Below, piece by piece: positions 10,633 to 20,285 of a DNA stretch of 64,000 nucleotides. Both the position numbers and the translations under genes were made by a program. The DNA is from Microbacterium aerolatum (GTDB taxonomy: Bacteria; Actinomycetota; Actinomycetes; Actinomycetales; Microbacteriaceae): the NCBI RefSeq assembly GCF_007988825.1, contig NZ_BJUW01000009.1, forward strand, positions 100,067 to 164,066. The letters are read 5' to 3'. How positions within the stretch are numbered: the first letter of the stretch is position 1; the number at the start of each line of letters is the position of its first letter. The notes below the pieces were generated by a model. It made no database searches. It was not told the DNA's origin and saw only the letters and a list, made by a program, of their open reading frames with translations.

Positions 10633-11937
10633 TCAACGGAATTCCGCGGTGCCTTCGTCGTACTGCTCGCCGAGGTTGGCGTTGGTGGTCTCGGCATCCT
10701 GCACACCGGTGACCAGACCCTGCAGCTCCTGGACGATCACGTCGTAGAAGCCGGGCGCGGGCCAGTCCGGGTAGAACGACAGGCCGTCGGCCTCGAGGAT
10801 GCCGTTGAAGGTGTCGATCAGCCCGGCGCTCTTCTCGTCGTCGATGTCCGCGGTGTCGACCGCGATCGGCAGGCCGCCGTTGTTGCCGATGATCGCCTGG
10901 ATCTCGGGCCGCATCGTGATGTCGATGAACTCGTAGGCGAGCTCTTTGTTGGCGGCGTTCTCCGGCACGACCCAGAGGTTGCCGGACGAACCCAGCGAGA
11001 GATCGGCACCCGGGAACGCGGTCATGGTCCAGTCGAAGCCGGTCGCCTCGGCCACGAAGCGGCCGAACCACCAGGAGCCCGACACGAAGATCGGCGAGGT
11101 GCCGTTGATGAACGAGACACCGGCATCCTCGGCCTTGACCGAAGAGACGTCCGAGGCGATGTAGCCCTTATCGACGTACTCCGCCAGCGTCTCGGTCGCA
11201 GAGCTGATCTCGGGACCCTGCCAGTCGACCTCGCCGTCGTAGAGCTGGTAGGCGTCGACGAATCCGCGGTCGCCCTCGAGGAGCGCCAGCTGGTACCAGA
11301 GCTGTCCGAGCGGGTACTCGGCGCCGGCCTCAGCGAGCGGCGTGACACCCTGTGCGACGAACGCGTCGAGCACGTCTACGAACTCCTCGTACGTGGTGGG
11401 GATCTCCAGGCCAGCCTCCGCGAAGGCGTCCTGGTTGTAGTAGACGCCGACGAACTCGCCGTAGTTCGGCACGCCGAACCACATGTCGCCGCCCATGACC
11501 CCGTCCTCGGAGTACTTCGCGGTGGTCTGCAGGGACGGCGCGAGCTTGTCGCCCCAGCCATACTCTTCGACGGCGCCGGAGATGTCGCTGATCAGCCCGG
11601 TCGAGGCCAGGAAGCCCGCCGTCGCGTTGCCCTTGTTGAACTCCATCAGATCCGGCGCGGCGTCGGTGTCGAGCACCTGGCTGGCCGTCTTCTGGATCTG
11701 CTCGAAGGACTTCTCCTCGAATTCGACCGTGGCACCGGTCTCCTCCTCGAAGATCGAGATCGCCTCGGCCCAGGCCTTGCCCATGGCGCTGTCGGCGCCC
11801 TCGTAGTGCCAGAGCTTGAGGGTCTGTCCGTCGCCGGCGTCACCGCCCCCGGCGGAGCAGCCGCTGATCGCGACCCCCGTGGCGGTGAGGGCCGCGAGTG
11901 CGGCCAAGGTCTTCGTCCTGCGTGTGATGCGTGCCAT
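10633..11937 (-). CDS. Sugar-binding lipoprotein of the ABC importer (434 aa)
   Basis: Family 1 extracellular solute-binding protein. ATG at 11937 is preferred because AAAGGAG lies 8 nt upstream; the in-frame GTG at 11946 overlaps that site. Residues 1-26 form a lipoprotein signal (basic MARITRRTK, hydrophobic core, lipobox AISGC), so the mature protein is lipid-anchored outside the membrane. The body matches maltose/multiple-sugar binders (KLWHYEGADSA, EKSFEQIQKTASQ, SGSWWFGRF, FPGADLSLGSSG). It is the first gene of the operon and sits downstream of a LacI-type operator at 12022-12035. Confidence 0.92.
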   Translation of the reverse strand: MARITRRTKTLAALAALTATGVAISGCSAGGGDAGDGQTLKLWHYEGADSAMGKAWAEAISIFEEETGATVEFEEKSFEQIQKTASQVLDTDAAPDLMEFNKGNATAGFLASTGLISDISGAVEEYGWGDKLAPSLQTTAKYSEDGVMGGDMWFGVPNYGEFVGVYYNQDAFAEAGLEIPTTYEEFVDVLDAFVAQGVTPLAEAGAEYPLGQLWYQLALLEGDRGFVDAYQLYDGEVDWQGPEISSATETLAEYVDKGYIASDVSSVKAEDAGVSFINGTSPIFVSGSWWFGRFVAEATGFDWTMTAFPGADLSLGSSGNLWVVPENAANKELAYEFIDITMRPEIQAIIGNNGGLPIAVDTADIDDEKSAGLIDTFNGILEADGLSFYPDWPAPGFYDVIVQELQGLVTGVQDAETTNANLGEQYDEGTAEFR

Positions 11938-12021
11938 CGTCGGCACTCCTTTCTCAGGCCCGGCGGATGCCGGGGCAGTATTGCGTTTCGGGCGTTCTGG
12001 TTTCAGATGTTCGATCAGGAG

Positions 12022-12035
12022 TCGAAGCGTTTCGA
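12022..12035. promoter_or_regulatory. LacI-type operator before the alpha-xyloside importer operon
   Basis: TCGAAGCGTTTCGA is a 14-bp near-palindrome with the central CG typical of LacI-family sites. It lies about 85 bases before the binding-protein start. The same core recurs at 13116-13129 upstream of the LacI gene, so that repressor probably binds both places. Confidence 0.65.
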
Positions 12036-12069
12036 TTCAGGGCATGAAGCATCGCGATGCCGGAGCTGC

Positions 12070-13083
12070 TCAGCCGAGCCGTGGCGGCGCGACGGAGCCG
12101 ACTTCCCGGTACTCCGGGGGGATCAGGTGCACAGAAGGGGTCAGTGACTCCTCGAGGCTCCGCACGGCGAGGTCCACCGCGAGGTCGCAGGAGAGCTGGG
12201 GGATCAGCGGGATCGTGTCGACCGCTGCCGAAAGGTTCGCGGTGTCGAAGGATGCGCCTGCGGAGAGGACCGAGATGTCGGTGCCCACAGCGAGTCCGCG
12301 TTCGGCCAGCACCGCGAGGGCGATCTCGTGCACGTCGTCGGCTGCGTGCACGACCAGTGCGCTCGCGCCGTCGTCGAGTGCGGTCTCGACGGCGCGGCGC
12401 ACCGCGCGCGGGTCCGTCACCGTCTCGCCGCTTGCGCTGAACGAGTGGTCGACACCGCGCTCCTCCGCTCGGGCTTCGAACCCGTTCAGCAGCCGGCGCG
12501 GGAAGTTCGAGCGCTGATAGGCGAGCGAGGCCTGTCCGATCAGCGCGATGCTCCGGTGCCCGGCATGCACCAGCCGGTCCACGGCGAGCGAGCCGGCGCC
12601 GTGGAAGTCGAGGTCGACGCAGTGCAGCCCTTCGCTGTCGTCCGGGATGCCGATGAAGATCGTCGGCGTCCTGATCGACCGTGCGATCGCCACCCGCTCA
12701 TCGTCGGGGGCAACATCGAGCACGAGCACGGCGTCGACCAGGTCGCTCGCCGTGACGCGGCTCATGCCGGCCGACGCCTGCTCGTCGGTGAGCAGCAGGA
12801 TGTCGTAGCCGCGCTTGCGGGCCGCGACCGACGTCGCGAGCACGAACGCCATGTGCGTCGGGGCGTGCGTGTCGGGGCGCAGCGGCTCCGTCAGCGCGAA
12901 GATGTGCGTACGGCGGCCCGCCAGCATCCGTGCGCCGGCGTTGGGCTGATAGCCGAGTTCGCGCACCGCGGCCTCGATGCGGCTGCGGGTGTTCTCCGAG
13001 ACCGGTCGGTTGCCGCTGAGCGCGTAGGAGACCGTGCTGATCGAGACCCCGGCGGCTTTTGCCACGTCGTGGATCGAGGTCAT
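12070..13083 (-). CDS. LacI-family repressor of the alpha-xyloside/beta-glucoside locus (337 aa)
   Basis: N-terminal LacI helix-turn-helix (TSIHDVAKAAGVSISTVSYALSG) with hinge helix (MLAGRR near 57-62), then a periplasmic-binding-protein-like sensor domain. Start ATG at 13083 has GGAG 6 nt upstream; the in-frame ATG at 13095 lacks this. It is transcribed in the same direction as the importer operon and lies just upstream of it. The matching operators at 12022 and 13116 indicate control of the operon and of itself. The inducer is unknown, probably a xyloside or glucoside oligomer. Confidence 0.9.
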   Translation of the reverse strand: MTSIHDVAKAAGVSISTVSYALSGNRPVSENTRSRIEAAVRELGYQPNAGARMLAGRRTHIFALTEPLRPDTHAPTHMAFVLATSVAARKRGYDILLLTDEQASAGMSRVTASDLVDAVLVLDVAPDDERVAIARSIRTPTIFIGIPDDSEGLHCVDLDFHGAGSLAVDRLVHAGHRSIALIGQASLAYQRSNFPRRLLNGFEARAEERGVDHSFSASGETVTDPRAVRRAVETALDDGASALVVHAADDVHEIALAVLAERGLAVGTDISVLSAGASFDTANLSAAVDTIPLIPQLSCDLAVDLAVRSLEESLTPSVHLIPPEYREVGSVAPPRLG

Positions 13084-13101
13084 GCGGGACTCCATCGTCT
13101 T

Positions 13102-13157
13102 GTGCGTATCGGGCGTCGAAGCGTTTCGCTAAGCGCTTCGACAGCGATGATACGCAC
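13102..13157. promoter_or_regulatory. Nested palindrome and LacI operator(s) upstream of the LacI gene
   Basis: TCGAAGCG (13116-13123) and CGCTTCGA (13134-13141) form one inverted pair, and GTGCGTATC (13102-13110) with GATACGCAC (13149-13157) form an outer pair. Within it TCGAAGCGTTTCGC repeats the operator at 12022. It lies 19-74 bases upstream of the repressor start, placing it over that promoter. Confidence 0.6.
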
Positions 13158-13269
13158 GACGCGGAACTCCACGCAACCCTTTTGTGGGATTTCGCAACAA
13201 AATACGAAGAGCAACGTGCAGGGCGACGGAGCCTCGCTGGGGAGGGGGTTCGAGACCCCGCCGCCGGTA

Positions 13270-13728
13270 CTAGGCGATGACCTGGATGGAGGCGATGACC
13301 TCGCCGTACTCCGTCTCACCGACCTGAGAGAAACCGACGCGCTCGAAGAACGCGCCGGGGCCGGCGTCGCCGGCCTCGTAGATCACGTCGACGTGGTTCA
13401 TGCCGCGCTCGCGCGCCTCCTCGATGAGGGCCTCGACGGCGAACCGGCCGATGCCACGGCCCTGATCGTCGGCGTCGACGTTGATGCGCCACAGCACCGA
13501 GCGGAAGTGCTCCTCCGGAGCTTCCGGATCGAAGTTGGCACTGACGAACCCGACGACCTCGTTGCGGTCGAGCACGACGCGCTGCCACGACGTCTGCGGG
13601 TTGATCACCGTGGCCGCGATCCCGTAGGAGACCGGCGCAAGGTACTGCTCCTGTCCCGGCTTGAGGGACAGATTGTTGACGGCGACGATCGTCGCCGCGG
13701 AGAGTTCGACCACGCGCAGTTCCGTCAT
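13270..13728 (-). CDS. GNAT acetyltransferase, spermidine/diamine type (152 aa)
   Basis: Single GNAT domain of normal length. The acetyl-CoA pyrophosphate-binding motif is DDQGRGIGRFAVEALIEEA (Q/RxxGxG/A form), preceded by a beta4 strand WRINVDAD and followed by GAFFERVGFSQVGE. The overall pattern resembles BltD/PaiA-like polyamine acetyltransferases; the substrate is inferred only. A -10-like TACCCT (13735-13740, minus strand) lies 6 nt before the ATG and no ribosome site is present, so the mRNA is probably leaderless. It is divergent from icd and does not appear to share an operon. Confidence 0.85.
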   Translation of the reverse strand: MTELRVVELSAATIVAVNNLSLKPGQEQYLAPVSYGIAATVINPQTSWQRVVLDRNEVVGFVSANFDPEAPEEHFRSVLWRINVDADDQGRGIGRFAVEALIEEARERGMNHVDVIYEAGDAGPGAFFERVGFSQVGETEYGEVIASIQVIA

Positions 13729-13800
13729 ACGCCCAGGGTAACCTCTCGCGCGGCATCCGCACCGAAAAGTTATCCGCGAACGCCGATCGGGGCGCTCAGG

Positions 13801-13818
13801 TATCTTGGTATCGAGACA
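13801..13818. promoter_or_regulatory. Imperfect palindrome in the icd promoter (TamR-like candidate)
   Basis: TATCTTGGTATCGAGACA, 30 nt upstream of the icd start, is an imperfect 18-bp palindrome (TCTTG facing CGAGA). It resembles sites I recall for TamR, a MarR-family regulator of Streptomyces TCA-cycle genes including aconitase and isocitrate dehydrogenase. The assignment is from memory and unproven. Confidence 0.4.
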
Positions 13819-13847
13819 AATTTGACTCGTGAACGGAGAATCTCCCG

Positions 13848-16067
<2,220 letters not shown>

Positions 16068-16079
16068 GCGCTGAACGAC

Positions 16080-16113
16080 GTGTGGGGCGGATGCTGCGGC
16101 ATCTGCCCCACAC
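16080..16113 (+). terminator. Hairpin terminator after icd
   Basis: Arms GTGTGGGGCGGATGC (16080-16094) and GCATCTGCCCCACAC (16099-16113) pair with one mismatch around a 4-nt loop, 12 bases after the icd stop. There is no T-run, as is common for high-GC terminators. Confidence 0.7.
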
Positions 16114-16144
16114 CCGTCTCCGGTGCCGGTTGCGAAGGATGCGC

Positions 16145-16402
16145 GTCGGCTTCGGCGAGGAGGTGGCGCTTTGTGTCGCTCGGTGGGCGCAGGAGCGGCA
16201 GTTGGCGACACCTGCCGTGTGGAGGCTCGTCGGCTTCGGCCGGGAGGTGGCGCTTTGTGCCGCTCGGTGGGCGCGGGAGCGGCAGTTGGCGACACCTGCC
16301 GTGGGGAGGCGCGTCGGCTTCGGCAGGGAGGTGGCGCTTTGTGCCGCTCGGTGGGCCCGGGAGCGGCAATTGGCGACACCTGCCGCGGGGCAACACCTGC
16401 CG
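16145..16402. repeat. Three tandem hairpin repeats, 84-bp period (family B)
   Basis: The marker gtcggcttcgg recurs at 16145, 16229 and 16313, an exact 84-bp period. Each unit contains gaggtggcgctttgtg followed about 20 nt later by ggcagttggcgacacctgcc, its imperfect reverse complement, so each unit folds into a long hairpin. A partial echo (acacctgccg) follows to 16402. Units differ by a few substitutions. The 371-base space between icd and the L,D-transpeptidase holds only this and the terminator; open frames here are by-products. Confidence 0.85.
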
Positions 16403-16438
16403 CTAGGCAATACGTGAAGCGGCGTCAGCCGCGGCCGC

Positions 16439-17881
16439 TCACCAGTGGACGGAGACCTCGGTGCCCACGGGCGCCCAGTTGTACACGTACTCCGCCTGCC
16501 ACACCGGCATGTTCACGCATCCGTGGCTCATCTGCTGGCCGAAGTTGTTGTGCCAGTAGGCGCCGTGGAAGGCGATGTCCGGTGCGAACCAGGTGTTGAA
16601 CGGCACATCCTCTGTGACGTAGTCACGGCCGACCATGTCCTGGATCCGCGTGTGCGCGAACACCGTGAAGTTTCCAGTGGGGGTCGGCGTGGCCGGCAGG
16701 CCGGACGAGACCGGCCAGGAGTGCACCACGTTGCCGTTCTGGTACAGGACCGCGCGCTGGTTGCTGAGGTTCAGGTCGATGTACCGATGCAGCGTCGTCG
16801 TCGTGAATGCGGGCTCCGTCACCTCGAGCGCGTATGCCGCCTCGCCGTTCTGCAGCTGCTCCGCGAACTCCGACGCGGCCTGGCTGACATCGCCCAGCGC
16901 GCGGCCGTTGACGCCGGCGGTGATCTCGCTGAGCACGTCGCCGCCGGAGTTCACCACGACCTCGGCGTTCACGGGCTCGCGGTTCACGAGCCCTGGCAGC
17001 TTGTCGACGGTCGTCTGGATCGCGGCTTCGTCGGCCGTGATGCGCAGCTCGCCGTCGTCATCGACGACCTCGAGCCAGGTCGCCGCGACTTCCGGGGCCA
17101 CCGGCACCGTGCGCTCTTCGCCCACATAGAAGCCGAGAGTGCCGAGCATGGTGTTCAGCTGGTCGGCGACGGTCGTCGCCTCGGCGTCGCTGACGGCGGC
17201 CGGGGCTTCAGCCGGGGCGCCGGAGTATGAAACGACGTCGCCGCCGTCGGTGATCGTCGAGGCGATCGAGGCGGTCAGGGCGTCGAGATCGACGCCGGTG
17301 CCGGATTCGGCGGGAGTGATGACGTACGACTTGGAAGCGGCGTCGAAGACGACTCCGGCGTCGACGGCATCCTCGTAGGTCGTAGGCAGCAGCGAGCGGA
17401 GCTTGTCATGCGCGACCTCGGTGTCGAGCGCGATGTCGGCCGCGATCGGGTCGGGCATCCACGCGCCGAGGTTCCACATCGGGTGCTCGGCGAATGCCTC
17501 GTTCGCCAGTGCAGCGGCGTCGACGGACGCGCCGAGGTCGGCACCGGTCACGGACGGGTCGCCGTTGACATCTGTGAACGCGACCTCCACGCCGGCGAGA
17601 CGGGAGCTGACGACATCGGCAGCCGCACCGGGCGTGAGCCCGCCGACCGGGATGCCCGCGATCGTGGTGCCCGGCGCGATCAGAACCATCGACGCCGCAC
17701 CCGCGGCGATGAGCAACGTGCCGACGCCGAGCCCGACCCAGAGGCCGGTCCGGCGCTTCTTCGGAGCCGGTTCGTACGGCGCCCAAGCCAGCGGCCTGTC
17801 ACCGTCATTCGGCGGCAGAGTCCCTGTGATGATGGCGGTCTGGGCGGTGTCTGCACCCGGTGCTGCAACGAGATCGGTCAC
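16439..17881 (-). CDS. L,D-transpeptidase, membrane-anchored (480 aa)
   Basis: Cell-wall cross-linking enzyme forming 3-3 links between meso-diaminopimelate residues or attaching proteins to peptidoglycan. The N-terminal cytoplasmic tail is followed by one membrane helix (about residues 48-70, GLWVGLGVGTLLIAAGAASM), repeated peptidoglycan-binding-4-like domains (about 90-350), and a C-terminal YkuD catalytic domain. This ends with HGAYWHNNFG and the SHGCVNMP motif carrying the catalytic Cys. Start GTG at 17881 has a G-rich ribosome site (GGGGGGTG) upstream. It is alone on the minus strand; the repeats at 16145-16402 separate it from icd. Confidence 0.93.
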   Translation of the reverse strand: MTDLVAAPGADTAQTAIITGTLPPNDGDRPLAWAPYEPAPKKRRTGLWVGLGVGTLLIAAGAASMVLIAPGTTIAGIPVGGLTPGAAADVVSSRLAGVEVAFTDVNGDPSVTGADLGASVDAAALANEAFAEHPMWNLGAWMPDPIAADIALDTEVAHDKLRSLLPTTYEDAVDAGVVFDAASKSYVITPAESGTGVDLDALTASIASTITDGGDVVSYSGAPAEAPAAVSDAEATTVADQLNTMLGTLGFYVGEERTVPVAPEVAATWLEVVDDDGELRITADEAAIQTTVDKLPGLVNREPVNAEVVVNSGGDVLSEITAGVNGRALGDVSQAASEFAEQLQNGEAAYALEVTEPAFTTTTLHRYIDLNLSNQRAVLYQNGNVVHSWPVSSGLPATPTPTGNFTVFAHTRIQDMVGRDYVTEDVPFNTWFAPDIAFHGAYWHNNFGQQMSHGCVNMPVWQAEYVYNWAPVGTEVSVHW

Positions 17882-17971
17882 GAATTCACCCCCCGTGATT
17901 TAAACGCGACATTCCCCACTATCATACGTGGCGCGTGATAACAGGGAAGCAACGGTTCCGCAACTCAAGAA

Positions 17972-18001
17972 AGGCCCCGGGATCCGACGATCCCGGGGCC
18001 T
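17972..18001 (-). terminator. Perfect-stem terminator after small lipoprotein gene
   Basis: AGGCCCCGGGATC (17972-17984) and GATCCCGGGGCCT (17989-18001) pair perfectly around a 4-base loop. On the minus strand TTTCTT follows, and the stem begins 20 bases after the lipoprotein stop. This is a textbook intrinsic terminator. Confidence 0.9.
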
Positions 18002-18020
18002 GAAGATTCAGCGCTGATCG

Positions 18021-18500
18021 TCAGCTGCACAGCTCCTGGAGCGCCGTGGCCGATGCCGTCACATCGCCCGTGATGGCGCTGAGCTCGCCCGCCGCGGACA
18101 TGTCCTGCTCCACGACGACCTGGGTGAGCAGGTCGCCGAGGGCCGTGAAGTCTTCGTAGACGGCAGCGGTGGCTTCCTTGACCTCTGCGTTGGAGACGCT
18201 GTCGACGGTCTCGCCGAGCGTTCCGACGAAGCTGTTGAACTGGTCGACGGTCGCCTGCGGGTCGGCCTCTGCGGCGGTCATGTCGATCTCGGACATCGCG
18301 CTGCTGGCCTCGGTCAGCTGGGGGATGACGATGCCACAGGCCTCTTCGACCGACTGATCGGTGGTGGTCTCCTCCGCCGGAGCCGAGTCGGCCGAGTCCG
18401 CCGAATCGTTCGCGGTGTCCTCTGCCGCTCCGCCCGAGCAGGCGGTGAGTCCGAGGATGGCGACGCTGGCGATGGCGAATGCGGCGATACGGCGGTTCAT
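18021..18500 (-). CDS. Small secreted lipoprotein, unknown function (159 aa)
   Basis: ATG at 18500 opens a lipoprotein signal (MNRRIAAFAIASVAILG, lipobox LTAC) and follows a GGGAAG ribosome site; the longer frame to 18593 runs through a hairpin and is rejected. After an acidic Ser/Ala/Glu-rich linker (about residues 25-50), the mature domain has two cysteines (EEACGIVIP and the C-terminal LQELCS) that could form a disulfide. It is mostly helical, with regularly spaced Thr/Val/Ala. No family was recognised. It is probably anchored on the outer face of the membrane. It has its own terminator at 17972-18001. Confidence 0.8.
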   Translation of the reverse strand: MNRRIAAFAIASVAILGLTACSGGAAEDTANDSADSADSAPAEETTTDQSVEEACGIVIPQLTEASSAMSEIDMTAAEADPQATVDQFNSFVGTLGETVDSVSNAEVKEATAAVYEDFTALGDLLTQVVVEQDMSAAGELSAITGDVTASATALQELCS

Positions 18501-18522
18501 GTGTGTTCTTCCCTCATTGGTT

Positions 18523-18558
18523 GCACAGCACTCATCGTTGGCACGACGAGTGCTGTGC
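18523..18558 (-). terminator. Strong hairpin between the RidA gene and the lipoprotein gene
   Basis: GCACAGCACTCATCGT (18523-18538) and ACGACGAGTGCTGTGC (18543-18558) pair with one mismatch around TGGC. It lies 76 bases after the RidA stop and 22 bases before the lipoprotein start, so it could terminate the RidA transcript or form a 5' leader hairpin of the next gene. No T-run follows. Confidence 0.55.
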
Positions 18559-18634
18559 GATTCTCCGGTCGGGGAGCAGTCAAACACACTCACCAGGGGA
18601 ACGACGATGGGGAGAATGACCCATCGCCGGCGAG

Positions 18635-19042
18635 TCAGCCTTCGACGATCGCGATTCCGTCGATCTCGACGAGCATCTCCTCGCGGGGGAGGCCGGTGAA
18701 CACGGTGGTGCGCGACGGCAGCACGCCGCTGGGCGTGTGTGCGGTGACGAACTCGCCGTACGCGTCGTTCATCGCCGCGAAGTCCGAGCGCTGAGTGAGG
18801 TAGACGCGCAGCATGACGACGTCGTCGAAGGTCGCGCCGGACGCTTCGACGATGGCCTTGACGTTCTCCAGGGTGCGGGTGGTCTGGGCGGCGACATCGC
18901 CCTCGAAGAGGTACTCGCCGCTGGCCGGGTCGACGGGGCCCTGGCCGGACACCTGGACGAACGGCCCCTTGCGGACGCCCTGCGAGAAGGTGTGCGCGGG
19001 TGCGGGTGCGGAATCTGTCGTGATTCGGGTCTTCGTGCTCAT
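18635..19042 (-). CDS. RidA-family enamine/imine deaminase (135 aa)
   Basis: RidA/YjgF proteins hydrolyse reactive enamines such as 2-aminoacrylate released by PLP-dependent serine/threonine dehydratases. Length and motifs fit: FSQGVRKGPFVQVSGQGPVDP, TLENVKAIVEASGATFDDVVMLRVYL, and C-terminal PREEMLVEIDGIAIVEG; the substrate-binding Arg is in VMLRVYL. It is transcribed divergently from the PLP enzyme at 19068, starts 25 bases apart, and has TAGGCT 6 nt before its ATG. The pairing suggests it removes the imine made by that enzyme; that link is inferred from position. Confidence 0.9.
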   Translation of the reverse strand: MSTKTRITTDSAPAPAHTFSQGVRKGPFVQVSGQGPVDPASGEYLFEGDVAAQTTRTLENVKAIVEASGATFDDVVMLRVYLTQRSDFAAMNDAYGEFVTAHTPSGVLPSRTTVFTGLPREEMLVEIDGIAIVEG

Positions 19043-19080
19043 GACGACAGCCTAGTAGCCTTGTTAGATGCCTCTACTAA
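19043..19080. promoter_or_regulatory. Divergent leaderless promoters and ROK-type operator
   Basis: Minus-strand TAGGCT (19049-19054) lies 6 nt before the RidA ATG and plus-strand TAGCCT (19056-19061) lies 6 nt before the ATG at 19068, so two promoters sit back to back. GTTAG-N9-CTAA (19063-19080) overlaps the plus-strand start; its reverse complement closely matches the site upstream of the ROK regulator at 23507-23525. Confidence 0.55.
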
Positions 19081-20285
19081 TTCCGGATCCGGTTGTCGGC
19101 GCATGGACGAAGGCGTTCCCCGCGCGAGCGCACGGCTTGAGATTGTCCGAGATCGCGGATGCCGATCTGAGGCTCTCGGAGTTCAGCACCCCGGTGATGA
19201 CGGTGCACGCGGACGCGCTCGGACACAACGAACGAACCGTGTTCGACTGGGCGGCGGCTGCGGGCGTCGTGCTCGCGCCGCACGGCAAGACCACGATGGC
19301 GCCGGCTCTCTGGCAGCGGCTGCTGGATGCGGGCGCCTGGGGCATCACGGTCGCCACGCCATGGCAGGCGTCCGTCGCCATCGAAGCCGGCGTGCGCCGG
19401 GTGTTCATCGCGAACGCCGTGACGGATGCCGCGGCCGCCGCCGACCTCGGCAGGGCGCTCATCGCCGATCCCGATCTGCGGATCATCTGCTGGGCCGACT
19501 CGACGGACACCGTCGCCCTGCTCGCGAGCGCGGGCATCGAGCCGCGGCATCCGCTCGACGTCCTCGTCGAGCTCGGGGGCACCGGCGGGCGGACCGGCGC
19601 GCGAACCGTCGACGAAGGGGAGCGGATCGCCCAGGCCATCGCCGAGACCCCCGGACTGCGTCTGGCGGGCGTCGGCGGCTACGAGGGGCCGTTCGGTCCC
19701 GACCGCAGCGCGGAATCCGTGCAGGCCGTCGACGCCTACCTCGGCACGATCGTCGAACTGCACCGGCGGCTGTCCTATCCGGACGTCGACCGGCCCATTC
19801 TCACGGCCGGCGGCAGCGCGTTCCCCGATCGGGTCGCCGCCGTCTTCGCTCCACTCAACGATGAGGCCGAGATCGTGGTGCGATCGGGCGCCTTCCAGAT
19901 CCACGACGACGGCTTCTACTCACGCATGTCGCCGTTCGGTCCGCTGACCGGCACCGCGCCGCTGCGCTCCGCCATGCACGCCTGGGCGCGGGTCGTCTCG
20001 CAGCCCGAACCCGGCCTGGCACTGCTGGATGCCGGCCGTCGCGATGTGCCCTTCGACATCGACCTTCCCGTGCCGCAGTCCGTCCGCGGCGAGATCACCG
20101 CGCTGAACGACCAGCACGCCTTCCTGCATCTCGAACCGGGCGCCCAGGCCCCTGTCGGCACAGTCGTGCGCCTCGGGCTCTCGCACCCGTGCACGGCGTT
20201 CGACAAGTGGCGCGTCATCCCGCTGATCGACGACCCGGATGCCGACGACCCGCGCGTGATCGGTGCGGTGGCGACATGCTTCTGA
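19068..20285 (+). CDS. PLP enzyme of the D-threonine aldolase/D-serine dehydratase-like family (405 aa)
   Basis: Fold-type III (alanine racemase N-terminal) PLP enzyme of the DSD1/D-threonine aldolase class. The PLP lysine lies in LAPHGKTTMAP (about residue 75), followed by GITVATPWQASVA and a C-terminal metal-dependent domain near QHAFLHLEPGA and LGLSHPCTAFDKW, where His and Cys would bind zinc. Such enzymes cleave D-threonine or deaminate D-serine in the cytoplasm. There is no ribosome site; a TAGCCT box 6 nt upstream indicates a leaderless mRNA. Its end overlaps the next gene by 10 bp, and RidA diverges from it. The precise substrate cannot be told from sequence. Confidence 0.85.
   Translation: MPLLIPDPVVGAWTKAFPARAHGLRLSEIADADLRLSEFSTPVMTVHADALGHNERTVFDWAAAAGVVLAPHGKTTMAPALWQRLLDAGAWGITVATPWQASVAIEAGVRRVFIANAVTDAAAAADLGRALIADPDLRIICWADSTDTVALLASAGIEPRHPLDVLVELGGTGGRTGARTVDEGERIAQAIAETPGLRLAGVGGYEGPFGPDRSAESVQAVDAYLGTIVELHRRLSYPDVDRPILTAGGSAFPDRVAAVFAPLNDEAEIVVRSGAFQIHDDGFYSRMSPFGPLTGTAPLRSAMHAWARVVSQPEPGLALLDAGRRDVPFDIDLPVPQSVRGEITALNDQHAFLHLEPGAQAPVGTVVRLGLSHPCTAFDKWRVIPLIDDPDADDPRVIGAVATCF

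Noticed and set aside
11937..11946. GTG at 11946 as start of the binding-protein gene
   Set aside because: It overlaps the AAAGGAG ribosome site; ATG at 11937 has correct spacing and gives a standard lipoprotein signal.
11978..11995. TTGCGTTTCGGGCG as another LacI operator
   Set aside because: Only one half resembles the operator; no inverted partner at the right spacing.
13225..13262. GGTTCGAGACC-like T-arm suggestive of a tRNA 3' end
   Set aside because: No matching acceptor stem, anticodon arm or D-arm could be drawn upstream, and CCA-side pairing fails; it reads better as a GGGG/CCCC hairpin near the acetyltransferase stop.
16145..16402. Possible CRISPR array from regular repeats
   Set aside because: Units are 84 bp, contiguous and similar throughout; there are no unique spacers of constant length and no cas genes.
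18501..18593. Extended start for the small lipoprotein at 18593
   Set aside because: It would be translated through a strong hairpin, and the added residues disrupt the signal peptide; ATG 18500 has a ribosome site.
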